A stretch of 64,000 nt of DNA, from positions 1-64,000 of the forward strand of contig NZ_JARFVB010000003.1 of the NCBI RefSeq assembly GCF_029193885.1, given 5' to 3'. Both the position numbers and the translations under genes were made by a program. Origin of the DNA: Flagellimonas yonaguniensis (GTDB lineage Bacteria > Bacteroidota > Bacteroidia > Flavobacteriales > Flavobacteriaceae). The notes beneath the pieces were generated by a model. The model worked only from the letters and a program-made list of their open reading frames with translations, made no database searches and was not told the origin of the DNA. Of the stretch, positions 18,047-27,762 are shown piece after piece. Positions within the stretch are counted from its first letter, which is position 1. Each line of letters begins with the position of its first letter.

Positions 18047-18796
18047 TTATAGAATTTGTATGTTCAAATTTTTAAATGCATCAAGTTTCACATCCCACGG
18101 TTCCAGTTCTGTAATCATAACATCCACTTCTTCAACGCCACATATTTTATATCGTTGCAAAGACCCTATCTTTTCGGATATACAAGGCGACACCACTTTT
18201 CTGGAACTGTGGATCATTGCCTTTTTCATTTGTACTATTTCCCAATCGAACTCGGTAAGTCCCTCCATAGGATGAATTGAATTGGTCCCTAAAAAACAAA
18301 TATCAACTTTTATTTCAGAAAGCATGTTTATGGCACTCCCGCCAACGGTAATTTGAGAGTCTTTGGACAAGCGTCCCCCTATAAAAATCACCTCAATATT
18401 ATTTTTGCCCAATAATTGCACGGCAATTGGCAAACTAGGGGTAAAACAGGTCAATTTAAGCTTGGGAGGCAACCTTCTGGCCAATTCCAAGTTGGTGGTT
18501 CCCCCACTCAATAAAATCACCTGTCCGTCTTTGATAAGCCCCAAGGCCTTTTCCGCGATTTGCGATTTTTTTTCAAGGGAATAGATTTTCTTTCCCGTGG
18601 GATTATAGTTGTTGAACCCCAAGGAAACTGCGCCACCATGAACTTTTTTCAACTGTTTGGCAGCATGCAACTCTTTGATATCCCGACGTATGGTATCGAC
18701 CGAAACATTGAGCTGGTCAGCTATGTCCGTCAATAGAATCCTGTTGTGGATTCCTACCTCGTTAATAATGAACTGTTGCCTCTCTTCCTTTAACAT
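18047..18796 (-). CDS. DeoR-family transcriptional regulator of the amino-sugar locus
   Basis: The 249-residue protein has an N-terminal winged helix (RQQFIINEVGIHNRILLTDIADQLNVS, then TIRRDIKEL) and a DeoR C-terminal sensor domain with LLSGGTT, FIGGRLSKDSQITVG and FLGTNSI. The ATG at 18796 is the family start; the in-frame extension to 18856 would run into the operator-like repeats. It is co-directional with murQ and divergent from nagB. DeoR proteins usually repress using direct repeats and respond to a sugar phosphate; MurNAc-6-P or GlcNAc-6-P is the plausible effector (inference). Confidence 0.9.
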   Translation of the reverse strand: MLKEERQQFIINEVGIHNRILLTDIADQLNVSVDTIRRDIKELHAAKQLKKVHGGAVSLGFNNYNPTGKKIYSLEKKSQIAEKALGLIKDGQVILLSGGTTNLELARRLPPKLKLTCFTPSLPIAVQLLGKNNIEVIFIGGRLSKDSQITVGGSAINMLSEIKVDICFLGTNSIHPMEGLTEFDWEIVQMKKAMIHSSRKVVSPCISEKIGSLQRYKICGVEEVDVMITELEPWDVKLDAFKNLNIQIL

Positions 18797-18851
18797 AAGG
18801 TGGTTTAAAGTTAAATAAATACCGAAAACAATAGCAATAACGGCAAAATAC

Positions 18852-18932
18852 TGCAAAATCTTGCAGCGCTTGAGATATATTAATCAAAATTAGCATTTAA
18901 TTGCATCATTTGCAGTTTTTTGCATATATTTG
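18852..18932. promoter_or_regulatory. Divergent promoter region with helically phased TGCA repeats
   Basis: TGCA occurs at 18852, 18862, 18902, 18911 and 18921, giving 9-10 base spacing within each cluster. A plus-strand promoter fits at -33 TTG 18901-18903 and -7 TATATTTG 18925-18932 (21-base spacer), so the right cluster overlaps it. DeoR-family repressors often bind arrays of ~10-base repeats; binding by the adjacent regulator is inferred. The left cluster lies upstream of the regulator start. Confidence 0.5.
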
Positions 18933-18975
18933 GAATTAACTTTTCAGCATTTTGCTGGAATATTATAAATTTTTT

Positions 18976-20883
18976 ATGTACCAGCCTTATCAGGAAGAAT
19001 TAAGATTTGAAAAAATCCACACTATTATCCATGGGGATTCAGACGAAGCTTCATTGTCGGTAGCCAATGAAATCGCAAGTTTGATCAAGCAGAAACAAGA
19101 ACAGGGAACCAAAGCTGTTTTAGGTTTGGCAACGGGATCCACTCCCGTAAAGGTTTATGATTACTTGGTGCAATTCCATAAAGAAGGAAGACTAAGTTTC
19201 AAAAACGTGATCACTTTCAACTTGGACGAATATTTCCCAATGGAACCCGACTCCATCCACAGTTATGTAAGGTTCATGAACGAACATTTGTTCGATCATA
19301 TCGATATAGAACCGCACAACGTACATATCCCAGATGGGACTCTTTCCATGGAAGACGTAAGGAAGTATTGTGAGGATTACGAAGAAAAAATCAAAAATGT
19401 TGGTGGAATCGATATTCAGATATTGGGTATCGGTAGAACTGGGCATATTGGGTTCAACGAGCCAGGTTCCACGTTGAACAGTAAAACAAGATTGATTCGT
19501 TTGGATCGCGTTACCCGTCTTGATGCCGCAAGCGACTTCTTTGGGGAAGAAAACGTTCCCAAAAGGGCCATAACCATGGGTGTGGGTACCATCATGAATG
19601 CCAGGAAAATAATTTTGATGGCATGGGGCGAGGGAAAATCCAGTATCATCCAGCAGGCTGTCGAAGGTGAAATCAAAGAATCGGTTCCCGCGACTTTCTT
19701 ACAGCACCACAATAATTGTGATTTTGTCTTGGATGAAGCTGCCGCATCATCATTGACAAGGGTAAAAACACCTTGGCTGGCAACAGAATGTGATTGGGAT
19801 GAAAAACTGATCAAAACGGCTACCATTTGGTTATCGGAAAAATTGAACAAGGCCATTCTAAAGCTGACCAACGAGGATTATAACGAATATGGAATGGGCA
19901 ATTTGATTGCCGAAGTGGGGTCTGCAGAACAGATCAATTTAAAGGTCTTCAATCAATTACAACACACAATCACAGGTTGGCCTGGAGGAAAGCCCAATGC
20001 AGATGACAGTCAAAGACCTGAAAGAGCGCAACCACATCCAAAAACCTCATTGATATTCAGTCCACACCCCGACGATGATGTGATCTCCATGGGAGGTACA
20101 CTATTACGGTTGGTAGATCAAGGGCATGACGTTCATGTGGCATATCAAACCTCAGGTAATATAGCCGTATTCGATGATGAAGTCATCCGTTTCTTGGATT
20201 TTGCCACTGACGTACAAAAAGACAATATAGAGCTTAGAAAAAAAATCAAAGAAGTACGGGAGTTCCTGGCCAACAAAGAGCCCGGGGAACTGGACAGCCC
20301 AGAGATTCAAGAGTTCAAAGGACTCATCAGAAAAGGAGAAGCCTTGGCCGCTTGCAGATATTGTGGCGTATCCGAAGAGAATGCCCACTTTCAAAACCTA
20401 CCCTTCTACGAAACAGGCGCGGTTAGAAAGAAACCCTTATCCGATGAGGATGTTCGAATAACTTACGATTTGCTCAACAAAATAAAACCGCATCAAATAT
20501 TTGCCGCAGGTGACCTGTCCGACCCCCACGGAACGCACAGGGTATGTCTTCAAATTATTTTCAAGGCCCTGGAAAAATTGAAGGAAGACCGTGTGGAATG
20601 GATTAGAAACTGTTACGTATGGCTTTATCGTGGAGCTTGGCAGGAATGGGACATCGCCGATATGGAAATGGCAGTGCCTATCGGTCCAAAGGATATGGCC
20701 CGAAAAATCAATGCCATTTTCAAACACCAGTCCCAAAAGGACAGTGCCATGTTCCCTGGCAATGATGAAAGGGAGTTCTGGCAACGTGCAGAACAAAGAA
20801 ACAAAGACACAGCTAACAGATATAACGCACTCGGAATGGCAGAGTACGAAGCCATGGAAGGCTTTGTGCGCTATCATTTCTAA
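18976..20883 (+). CDS. nagB: NagB glucosamine-6-phosphate deaminase fused to an LmbE/PIG-L deacetylase domain
   Basis: 635 residues in two halves. The N-terminal ~270 residues are NagB: GLATGSTPV (~45), FNLDEY (~82), and GIGRTGHIGFNEPGS (~153-167). The C-terminal half is a zinc LmbE-like deacetylase with SPHPDDDVISMGG (~362-374) and DPHGTH (~516-521). NagB converts GlcN-6-P to fructose-6-P; the LmbE half might remove the acetyl group, and no nagA is seen in the locus. The fusion is recurrent in Bacteroidota. I start at the ATG at 18976 rather than the TTG at 18952. Confidence 0.93.
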   Translation: MYQPYQEELRFEKIHTIIHGDSDEASLSVANEIASLIKQKQEQGTKAVLGLATGSTPVKVYDYLVQFHKEGRLSFKNVITFNLDEYFPMEPDSIHSYVRFMNEHLFDHIDIEPHNVHIPDGTLSMEDVRKYCEDYEEKIKNVGGIDIQILGIGRTGHIGFNEPGSTLNSKTRLIRLDRVTRLDAASDFFGEENVPKRAITMGVGTIMNARKIILMAWGEGKSSIIQQAVEGEIKESVPATFLQHHNNCDFVLDEAAASSLTRVKTPWLATECDWDEKLIKTATIWLSEKLNKAILKLTNEDYNEYGMGNLIAEVGSAEQINLKVFNQLQHTITGWPGGKPNADDSQRPERAQPHPKTSLIFSPHPDDDVISMGGTLLRLVDQGHDVHVAYQTSGNIAVFDDEVIRFLDFATDVQKDNIELRKKIKEVREFLANKEPGELDSPEIQEFKGLIRKGEALAACRYCGVSEENAHFQNLPFYETGAVRKKPLSDEDVRITYDLLNKIKPHQIFAAGDLSDPHGTHRVCLQIIFKALEKLKEDRVEWIRNCYVWLYRGAWQEWDIADMEMAVPIGPKDMARKINAIFKHQSQKDSAMFPGNDEREFWQRAEQRNKDTANRYNALGMAEYEAMEGFVRYHF

Positions 20884-20945
20884 AAATAACGCTACAATAA
20901 CTACTCGTTCAAACTAAACTCAATTAAATTAAACTACTCATTTTT

Positions 20946-23900
20946 ATGCGAAAACTTCATGATTATTCAGGATTGAGGTTCCGATTGGTGCTATTCGCGC
21001 TCATGGTGTCAACGCTTTCGGCGTTTGCCCAGAGTCGGTACACCTTTACGGGAACCGTTACAGAAACCGGTACGGGCCTTTCTTTGGCCGGTGCATCGGT
21101 ATTTATTGAAAACACATCTTTCGGTACAGTAACCGATTTTGATGGGAACTACAGTTTTACAGCGAATTTGGAATCCGGAGCACACATTTTGGTATTCAGC
21201 TCAATTGGTTTCAAAACCCGAAAAGTTGCTATTGATGCTGGTGGAAACCTTACCATTTCAAGGGACATCGCCCTTGAAGAAGATCTTACAAGCCTTGATG
21301 AGGTAGTGGTAACCGCCTTGGGAATGGAAGCCAACAAAAAGTCGTTGACAAATTCCATCCAAAATGTAAAGGCAGAGCAACTATTGGAAGGAAATCAAGC
21401 TAACATGGTCAATGGACTTCAAGGAAAGGTGTCAGGGGTCAACATTGTTTCCTCTGGGGGTGCCCCGGGAACATCTTCCATTATTTTGATAAGGGGTGGT
21501 TCTTCCATAACTGGAAACAACCAGCCGTTATTTGTAGTGGATGGAATCCCAATAGACAACTCAACAAATTCTTCTTTGGATGTGGCCAGTATCAATAGGG
21601 CCTCGGATATAAATCCAGAGGATGTGGAGAGTATTTCTGTTTTAAAAGGACCTGCCGCCGCCGCACTTTATGGAATTCAAGCTGCCAGTGGTGCCGTGAT
21701 CATTACCACTAAAAAAGGAAAAGCTGGAGTAAGCAAGGTAAGTTATTCAGGCTCTTTGTCCGTGGACAAAATACTTGGAACTCCTGATGTGCAAAGTATG
21801 TACGGAAAAGGAAGGGAAATTGTGGATGAAACGGGTACCGAATATGATCCGGAATCTTCTTTTTCTTGGGGTGCACCGCTAGCTGCTGGAACCCCCATCT
21901 ATTACAATATGGAGGATTTTTACAAGACAGCCATTACCCAGAACCACAATGTGAGTTATTCCAGTGGTACAGAAAAAAGCAACTTGTACTTTTCAATAGG
22001 CGATATGTCACAAGATGGAATCATTCCGAGCACCAGCTATGACAAAACCTCTTTTAAGATCAATGCCAACTCCAAATTGGGCAATAATCTTACCGTAGGG
22101 GTTTCAGGAAATTACATCAACACTAAAACTTCCAGCACACGTCAGGGGAACTCTTCCGGAGGCAGCCTCAATAGCCTTTTGGCCTATCCTGTCAATGTTA
22201 ATGCAAAAGATTACCTTAATGAAGACGGAGTCCAAGAGCCATTCTTCTTAGATCAACAATTCGACAACGCTTATTGGAGTATTGACAATAGTCCGAACAA
22301 CAATGATATTAAAAGGTTTATCGGGGTATTGAACTTGAACTATACTTTCTTAAATGATTTTACCCTGACCTATAAGGTAGGTACCGATGACTACCACGAA
22401 TTCAACAAAAGGGTAATAGGTACCGGTTCCTTGATCGAAAACAGGGAAGATGGCTATATCAGCCAATTCGAAAGAGACCATAGTCGTCTTACATCCAACT
22501 TGTTTTTAAGGTACAATAAACAAATTGCGAAAGACTTTTCTTTAGAAGCCATGGTCGGAAACTCAGTGGAAGAGTTGGATATCAGAACTACCTATACCTA
22601 TGGAGATGGTTTCCAAGCTCCTGGAATATATAGCATTGCCAATGTGGATATAGAAAATCAATCTATCTCTGAAATAATCAACAGAAAAAGAATCGTTGGT
22701 GTTTTCGGTGATATTAAACTGGGATGGAAAGATGCCCTGTTCTTGACCGCTACTGGCAGAAATGACTGGACATCCACCCTGCCTAAAGACAAGAGGTCCT
22801 TTTTCTACCCCTCAGTAGGAGCATCGGCCATATTGACCGACTTATTTGATTTTTCGACTGATAACTTTAATTATTTAAAAGTTAGGGGTACATGGGCACA
22901 AGTAGGAAAAGATGCTCCTATAGGAGCCTTGGAGAGTTCATTGGGCAAAAACTTGAACGGGGCTGCCAGTTCGGGTTATGCTTGGAACGGGGTAAATGTG
23001 GGAAATCCAAATTTGGAACCAGAATTTACCAATAGTTTTGAATTTGGTGCGGATATGAGGTTTTTTGAAAACAGGCTTTCTTTGGAAGTTACCTACTACA
23101 ACAGTAAATCGGACAATCAGATATTAAGGGACATCAGGGTTCCCCCGACCACAGGGACCTTTTATGCCACCCTTAACGGAGGCTCCATAGAAAACGAAGG
23201 GTTCGAAGCATTGCTTTCTGCCTATATTTTCAACAACCCAGAAGGATTTTCATGGGACGCCACCCTTAACTTCGGAACCAATAAGAGCACGGTAGCAGAT
23301 CTTCCTGGATTTTTAAGTGAAGTGTACCTATCCGATTCTTGGACCTTTATGAATTCAGCGGCAGGTGCAGCCATTCTGGACGGCTCGCTTTTCGGTCTTA
23401 GAGGTAAACGCCCACAAAGAAATGAAAATGGGGAAGTACTTGTACAGTCCAATGGATTACCAGTATTGGAAGATGCGGTATACGATAACGTGAACAGGCT
23501 ACCGGATTGGACATTGGGAATTACCAATAGCTTCAAGTATAAGAATTTAAGCCTTTCCTTTTTGTTTGATATAGCCCAAGGACAGGATATCTATAATGCC
23601 ACATCCTCTGCCTTGGTGTATTATGGCCAAAGCCCCATTACCCTTAATAGAGGAGAAAGCATTGTAATTGAAGGAGTGGATGCTAGCGGGGTCCAGAACC
23701 AAACACCAGTGGTAATGAACCAGGATTATTACCAAAATTACTATTCCCAGAACTCTGAGAACTTTATTGAAGATGGTTCTTTTGCACGTTTAAGATATGT
23801 GACTCTTGGTTACAAGTTCCCAAAAACGCTATTGGACAAGTTATCCTTATCCTCCCTTGAGTTTTATGCCACCGGAAGGAATTTGTTGACAATCACGAAT

Positions 23901-24029
23901 TACAGTGGAGTAGATCCAGATGTAAACACTTTTGGAGCGGGAATCTCAGGTGCTGGATCTATGTATATTGATAACTTGGGAACTTCCAATACCAGAGGAT
24001 TTGATTTAGGACTAAAATTCACTTTTTAA
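20946..24029 (+). CDS. SusC/RagA-type TonB-dependent outer-membrane transporter
   Basis: 1027 residues: signal peptide ending SAFAQ, then a carboxypeptidase-regulatory-like domain (FTGTVTETGTGLSLAGASV to SFTANL), the segment LDEVVVTALGME, a plug domain (LQGKVSGVNIVSSGG, IILIRGGSSITGNNQPLFVVDG) and a 22-strand barrel ending in Phe (GLKFTF). It imports oligomers through the outer membrane with its SusD lid, encoded 12 bases downstream. It sits between the nagB fusion and peptidoglycan-sugar enzymes, so amino-sugar-containing glycans or muropeptides are the likely cargo (inference). Confidence 0.95.
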   Translation: MRKLHDYSGLRFRLVLFALMVSTLSAFAQSRYTFTGTVTETGTGLSLAGASVFIENTSFGTVTDFDGNYSFTANLESGAHILVFSSIGFKTRKVAIDAGGNLTISRDIALEEDLTSLDEVVVTALGMEANKKSLTNSIQNVKAEQLLEGNQANMVNGLQGKVSGVNIVSSGGAPGTSSIILIRGGSSITGNNQPLFVVDGIPIDNSTNSSLDVASINRASDINPEDVESISVLKGPAAAALYGIQAASGAVIITTKKGKAGVSKVSYSGSLSVDKILGTPDVQSMYGKGREIVDETGTEYDPESSFSWGAPLAAGTPIYYNMEDFYKTAITQNHNVSYSSGTEKSNLYFSIGDMSQDGIIPSTSYDKTSFKINANSKLGNNLTVGVSGNYINTKTSSTRQGNSSGGSLNSLLAYPVNVNAKDYLNEDGVQEPFFLDQQFDNAYWSIDNSPNNNDIKRFIGVLNLNYTFLNDFTLTYKVGTDDYHEFNKRVIGTGSLIENREDGYISQFERDHSRLTSNLFLRYNKQIAKDFSLEAMVGNSVEELDIRTTYTYGDGFQAPGIYSIANVDIENQSISEIINRKRIVGVFGDIKLGWKDALFLTATGRNDWTSTLPKDKRSFFYPSVGASAILTDLFDFSTDNFNYLKVRGTWAQVGKDAPIGALESSLGKNLNGAASSGYAWNGVNVGNPNLEPEFTNSFEFGADMRFFENRLSLEVTYYNSKSDNQILRDIRVPPTTGTFYATLNGGSIENEGFEALLSAYIFNNPEGFSWDATLNFGTNKSTVADLPGFLSEVYLSDSWTFMNSAAGAAILDGSLFGLRGKRPQRNENGEVLVQSNGLPVLEDAVYDNVNRLPDWTLGITNSFKYKNLSLSFLFDIAQGQDIYNATSSALVYYGQSPITLNRGESIVIEGVDASGVQNQTPVVMNQDYYQNYYSQNSENFIEDGSFARLRYVTLGYKFPKTLLDKLSLSSLEFYATGRNLLTITNYSGVDPDVNTFGAGISGAGSMYIDNLGTSNTRGFDLGLKFTF

Positions 24030-24041
24030 AACAAAAAGACT

Positions 24042-25529
24042 ATGAAAATCATAAAAAACATATATATATCACTGTTGCTCATTGGAATGGCGTCCTGCTC
24101 GGATGACTATTTCGATGTGAACAGTTCAGAGACGGCCCCCACAACCACATCCTTGGAACCTCAATACAGGATTCAAGGAGCTATAGAGAATACCACGGGT
24201 ACAGCCCAATACAGGGGAATGAGAGAGGTTTTGGGAGTGGTCCAGTACGGATCCCAAAACGTTGCGGATTATTATTCAGAGACTTGGAGTTCTTATTTAA
24301 CGACCGGACGCTATTTTTTGTGGCAAAATGCTTATGTATATGCTCTGCCCAACACTGCCGATCTCATTGTTCTGGGGAATCGATACAATTCTCCCAACTA
24401 TGTGGCTGTCGGTAAAATATTAAGGGCATATATTTTTGGAATGACCACAGATCAATATGGCGACATCGTAACCGATGAGACCTATGATGGAGAGTCGTCC
24501 ATGAACCTTACTCCAGAGTTTGTGACCCAAGAAGAAGTTTACTCCACTATATTCCAGTTCCTGGATGAAGCCATAGTGGAATTGGAACAACCTAGCGAAA
24601 TAGATTTGAACCAAGAAGGAGGCGATGTACTTTATCAGGGGGATAAAGAGCAATGGATAAAATTCGCAAAGGCTCTCAAAGCCAGGTACTTGAATCACTT
24701 ATCCAAAAAGAGCTCTTATGACGCCGATGAAATCATTGCCTTGTGCCAGGAAGCATTTACTTCCAATGCCGACAATGCACTAGTGAGTTTTGGTGGAGGC
24801 GAAGCGGAAAATGACAACCAGCCATTCAGTTCAACTGGATATGGATCTTCTCGCTTTGACTATTTCTCAGATTTCTTCGTAGAACTCCTTAAGAATTCTT
24901 TGGACCTAGAAACTCCCTATGAAGATCCCAGACTCAGCATCATTGTTCCCGAGGCCGTTAATGGCGGTTATCACGGTGTGGTAACAGGACGTGGTTTGGA
25001 CGGATTACCTTCAGAAGATTTCTCGCTTGGCAACGGAGGTTTCTATACCAGTGCAACTTCTCCTACCTACATGATGACCTATAGTGAGGTCAAATTCATT
25101 GAAGCTGAGGCCCTACTCAGTAAGGGGGATGCTGTTGGAGCGTATACCGCATTAAAGGCGGGCATACAGGCCGACATGGAAAAATTAGGGGTGCCTTCCA
25201 CAGAAATCACTTCGTACTTGAGTGAATTGGACGACCAAATAGGCAGTGACAATTTGAGCCTGTCACATATCATGGTTCAGAAATATATTGCCAATATGTT
25301 AAATCCTGAGACTTGGGTAGATATGCGCAGAATGGATTATAGCGTTGATATTTATCCTGGTCTGCAAAGACCGGAAAATGTTAACCTGGATATTTTTCCA
25401 GGAGAGGATGACTGGATACAGGCAATGATGTATGAATACAATGAGGAAGACCGAAATTATATAAATATGCCGGACAACAACCCTTATGTCAGGCTCACAA
25501 CACCTGTTTGGTGGAATACAGAAGAATAA
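24042..25529 (+). CDS. SusD/RagB-like surface lipoprotein (SusD_2 type)
   Basis: The 495-residue product has a lipoprotein signal (LLLIGMASCSD) and the SusD-like helical TPR scaffold: FWQN/LWQNAYVYALPNTADLI, YVAVGKILRAYIFGMTTDQYGDI, and late PETWVDMRRMDY. It is the ligand-capturing lid of the preceding SusC channel. Its divergent type is the SusD_2 branch rather than classical starch SusD. A strong terminator follows. Confidence 0.93.
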   Translation: MKIIKNIYISLLLIGMASCSDDYFDVNSSETAPTTTSLEPQYRIQGAIENTTGTAQYRGMREVLGVVQYGSQNVADYYSETWSSYLTTGRYFLWQNAYVYALPNTADLIVLGNRYNSPNYVAVGKILRAYIFGMTTDQYGDIVTDETYDGESSMNLTPEFVTQEEVYSTIFQFLDEAIVELEQPSEIDLNQEGGDVLYQGDKEQWIKFAKALKARYLNHLSKKSSYDADEIIALCQEAFTSNADNALVSFGGGEAENDNQPFSSTGYGSSRFDYFSDFFVELLKNSLDLETPYEDPRLSIIVPEAVNGGYHGVVTGRGLDGLPSEDFSLGNGGFYTSATSPTYMMTYSEVKFIEAEALLSKGDAVGAYTALKAGIQADMEKLGVPSTEITSYLSELDDQIGSDNLSLSHIMVQKYIANMLNPETWVDMRRMDYSVDIYPGLQRPENVNLDIFPGEDDWIQAMMYEYNEEDRNYINMPDNNPYVRLTTPVWWNTEE

Positions 25530-25551
25530 GCAATATCGCTTAAAACTCATG

Positions 25552-25590
25552 CCAATCCTAAGTTTTACTAAAACTTGGGATTGGTTTTTT
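25552..25590 (+). terminator. Terminator after the SusCD genes
   Basis: CCAATCCTAAGTTT pairs with AAACTTGGGATTGG across a five-base loop, followed by six T. This is a strong intrinsic terminator 23 bases past the SusD-like stop. Confidence 0.85.
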
Positions 25591-25739
25591 AAAAACAGGT
25601 ACAATAAAATTGGAAATCTTTGTGAACACCACTATCCAAACCTAAAAATACAGAAATAGAATAACAATACCGGCATTCCAGATGACCCGACCATCCAAAA
25701 GACAATGTTTTTAAGTTGTTAGTTGTTTAATTAATCTTT

Positions 25740-25779
25740 AAAAGGCCTACATTTAGTGCATACGTAGGCCTTTTTTTTC
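25740..25779 (+). terminator. Second terminator just upstream of the GHL10 gene
   Basis: GGCCTAC (25744-25750) pairs with GTAGGCC (25764-25770), the A-run pairs with the T-run, and eight T follow. It ends only seven bases before the next ATG, leaving no room for an ordinary promoter after it, so it may act as an attenuator for the genes downstream or end a short transcript starting after the first terminator. Confidence 0.8.
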
Positions 25780-25785
25780 GCTTAT

Positions 25786-27270
25786 ATGCATCGAGTTTTA
25801 TACATAATCCCGCTACTTTTCCTGCTTTCCTGTGCAGTTTCCAAAGCACCAAAAAAAGAATTTAGGGGCGTATGGATTGCTACTGTGGCCAATATTGACT
25901 GGCCCAAACATCCAGATGACGATGTTGCCAAGAAAAAACAGGACTTCATCGATATTCTCGATTTCTATCAAAAAATGAATTTCAATGCGGCCATAGTTCA
26001 AGTTCGAACAGCAGGCGATGCCCTCTACCCTACCGATTTGGCACCATGGTCCAGATACCTGAGTGGAACTGAAGGAAAAACTCCATCAGGATTTGATGAA
26101 CCGCTCAAATGGATGATCAATGAAACCCACAAGCGAGGGATGGAGTTCCACGCTTGGTTAAATCCATATCGAGCCACAGTTAGTTTGGATACCACTTTAC
26201 TATCCAAAACCCACGATTACTACCAAAACCCCGATTGGATCATCCAATACGGCAAAAAGAACTATTACAATCCTGGACTCCCGGAAGTCCGCAAAAAATT
26301 TAATCAAATCATTGAGGAATTGGTTTCCCAATATGAGGTAGATGCCATCCATTTTGATGATTATTTCTATCCCTACAAAGTAGAAGGAGAGACCTTTGAC
26401 GATGCAGAAACCTTTTCCAAATACGGTTTGCCCAACCAAACATTGGAAGATTGGCGACGTAGCAATGTGGACTCTTTGGTAAAAGATGTCCACGAGACCA
26501 TTAAAAAACATAAGCCTTGGGTTCAATTCGGGATAAGTCCGTTCGGTGTCTGGAAAAACAAAAGCACCGATCCCATGGGTTCCGACACCAAAGCTGGACA
26601 AACCACCTATGAAGACCTTTATGCAGATCCCGTTTTATGGGTACAGCAAGGCTGGTTGGATTATTTGGCGCCCCAAGTGTATTGGAGTATGGAATACCCA
26701 GTGGCATCACACAAAATAATCGCCAATTGGTGGGCCGAGAATACCCCAAATACCAATTTATATGTTGGAAATGGCACCTACAAGATCAAGAACAATGCGG
26801 ACAAGGCTTGGGAAAAGAAAAACGAAATACCAAAGCAATTGAACTATGCCCGTGATTTGGAAAACATAGACGGCAATATCTTTTTTAGTGCCAAGTCCTT
26901 GATTGGGCAGCACGAGAAGGTCAATCAGAAGCTTAGAGGAAAGTATTACAGACTTCCCGCACTAAACCCTGGGCCATTGAACAAGCTTGTTCGAGCTATT
27001 CAACTCCCAGCTATCAGTTCCATTCAGCTCAGTGATCAAAAATTGAGCATTTGCATTAGCCATACCGATAATGTTCCTCGGTTTTTGAATCTTTATCTAT
27101 CCAAAAGAAAGGAATCACAACTCATTGGAAAACAATACCTTTCAGAGAGTGACATGGAAGGATGTTATCAATTCAATTTGACCAAAAAGCAATCGCGAAG
27201 TGATTTGCAAATGAATATAAGTGATGCATATGGCAACCAAAGTGCCATGCAATCAATTAACACAAATTAA
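25786..27270 (+). CDS. GHL10/DigH-like glycoside hydrolase lipoprotein
   Basis: 494 residues with a lipoprotein signal (FLLSCAVS) and a family-10-like (GHL10, DUF187) barrel: EFRGVWIATVANIDWP, FNAAIVQVRTAGDALYP, HAWLNPYRA, and AIHFDDYFYP with the likely catalytic Asp pair. E. coli DigH of this family cleaves denuded peptidoglycan glycans; a similar action on periplasmic glycans fits this locus. The last ~100 residues form an Ig-like tail. It heads a run of tightly packed genes to anmK. Confidence 0.88.
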   Translation: MHRVLYIIPLLFLLSCAVSKAPKKEFRGVWIATVANIDWPKHPDDDVAKKKQDFIDILDFYQKMNFNAAIVQVRTAGDALYPTDLAPWSRYLSGTEGKTPSGFDEPLKWMINETHKRGMEFHAWLNPYRATVSLDTTLLSKTHDYYQNPDWIIQYGKKNYYNPGLPEVRKKFNQIIEELVSQYEVDAIHFDDYFYPYKVEGETFDDAETFSKYGLPNQTLEDWRRSNVDSLVKDVHETIKKHKPWVQFGISPFGVWKNKSTDPMGSDTKAGQTTYEDLYADPVLWVQQGWLDYLAPQVYWSMEYPVASHKIIANWWAENTPNTNLYVGNGTYKIKNNADKAWEKKNEIPKQLNYARDLENIDGNIFFSAKSLIGQHEKVNQKLRGKYYRLPALNPGPLNKLVRAIQLPAISSIQLSDQKLSICISHTDNVPRFLNLYLSKRKESQLIGKQYLSESDMEGCYQFNLTKKQSRSDLQMNISDAYGNQSAMQSINTN

Positions 27271-27276
27271 ACCAAG

Positions 27277-27762
27277 ATGATGCAGGACATGCTTGTTCGA
27301 CTTTTAGACCTACCCGACATCTCCTTTGAGGAAAAAAACCTCTTTGAGAAAGAAGGCATCATCTTTAAAAGGCCGATTGCACCAGAAAAAAGCATTGTAG
27401 TGGACTGGGTCAACAAGCATTTCAGCAAAAACTGGGCAGATGAAACGGAAGCCGCCTTTTCCGCTTTGCCCGTAAATTGTTTCATCGCACAACGAGACCA
27501 GCAGATTTTGGGTTTTGCCTGTTTTGAAAGCACCGCAAAGAACTTTTTTGGCCCTACAGGAGTGCTGGCTAATCAAAGAGGCAAGGGCATTGGGAAAATC
27601 CTTTTGGTAAAATCGTTGTTGGGACTCAAGGAAATGGGTTATGCCTATGCCATTATCGGCGGGGTCGGACCTGCTGCTTATTATGAGCAAGTCGTGAACG
27701 CGAAGATTATTGAAAAGTCTGAGAAAAGTATTTATCAAAACCTATTAAAGCAACCCAAATGA
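27277..27762 (+). CDS. GNAT-family N-acetyltransferase
   Basis: 161 residues with a GNAT fold: strand FIAQRDQQILGFACF, and acetyl-CoA loop motif LANQRGKGIGKILL around residues 98-111. Its acceptor is unknown. It starts six bases after the glycosidase and overlaps the permease start by four (ATGA), so it belongs to the operon. An amino-sugar or muropeptide amine acceptor is an inference from context only. Confidence 0.85.
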   Translation: MMQDMLVRLLDLPDISFEEKNLFEKEGIIFKRPIAPEKSIVVDWVNKHFSKNWADETEAAFSALPVNCFIAQRDQQILGFACFESTAKNFFGPTGVLANQRGKGIGKILLVKSLLGLKEMGYAYAIIGGVGPAAYYEQVVNAKIIEKSEKSIYQNLLKQPK

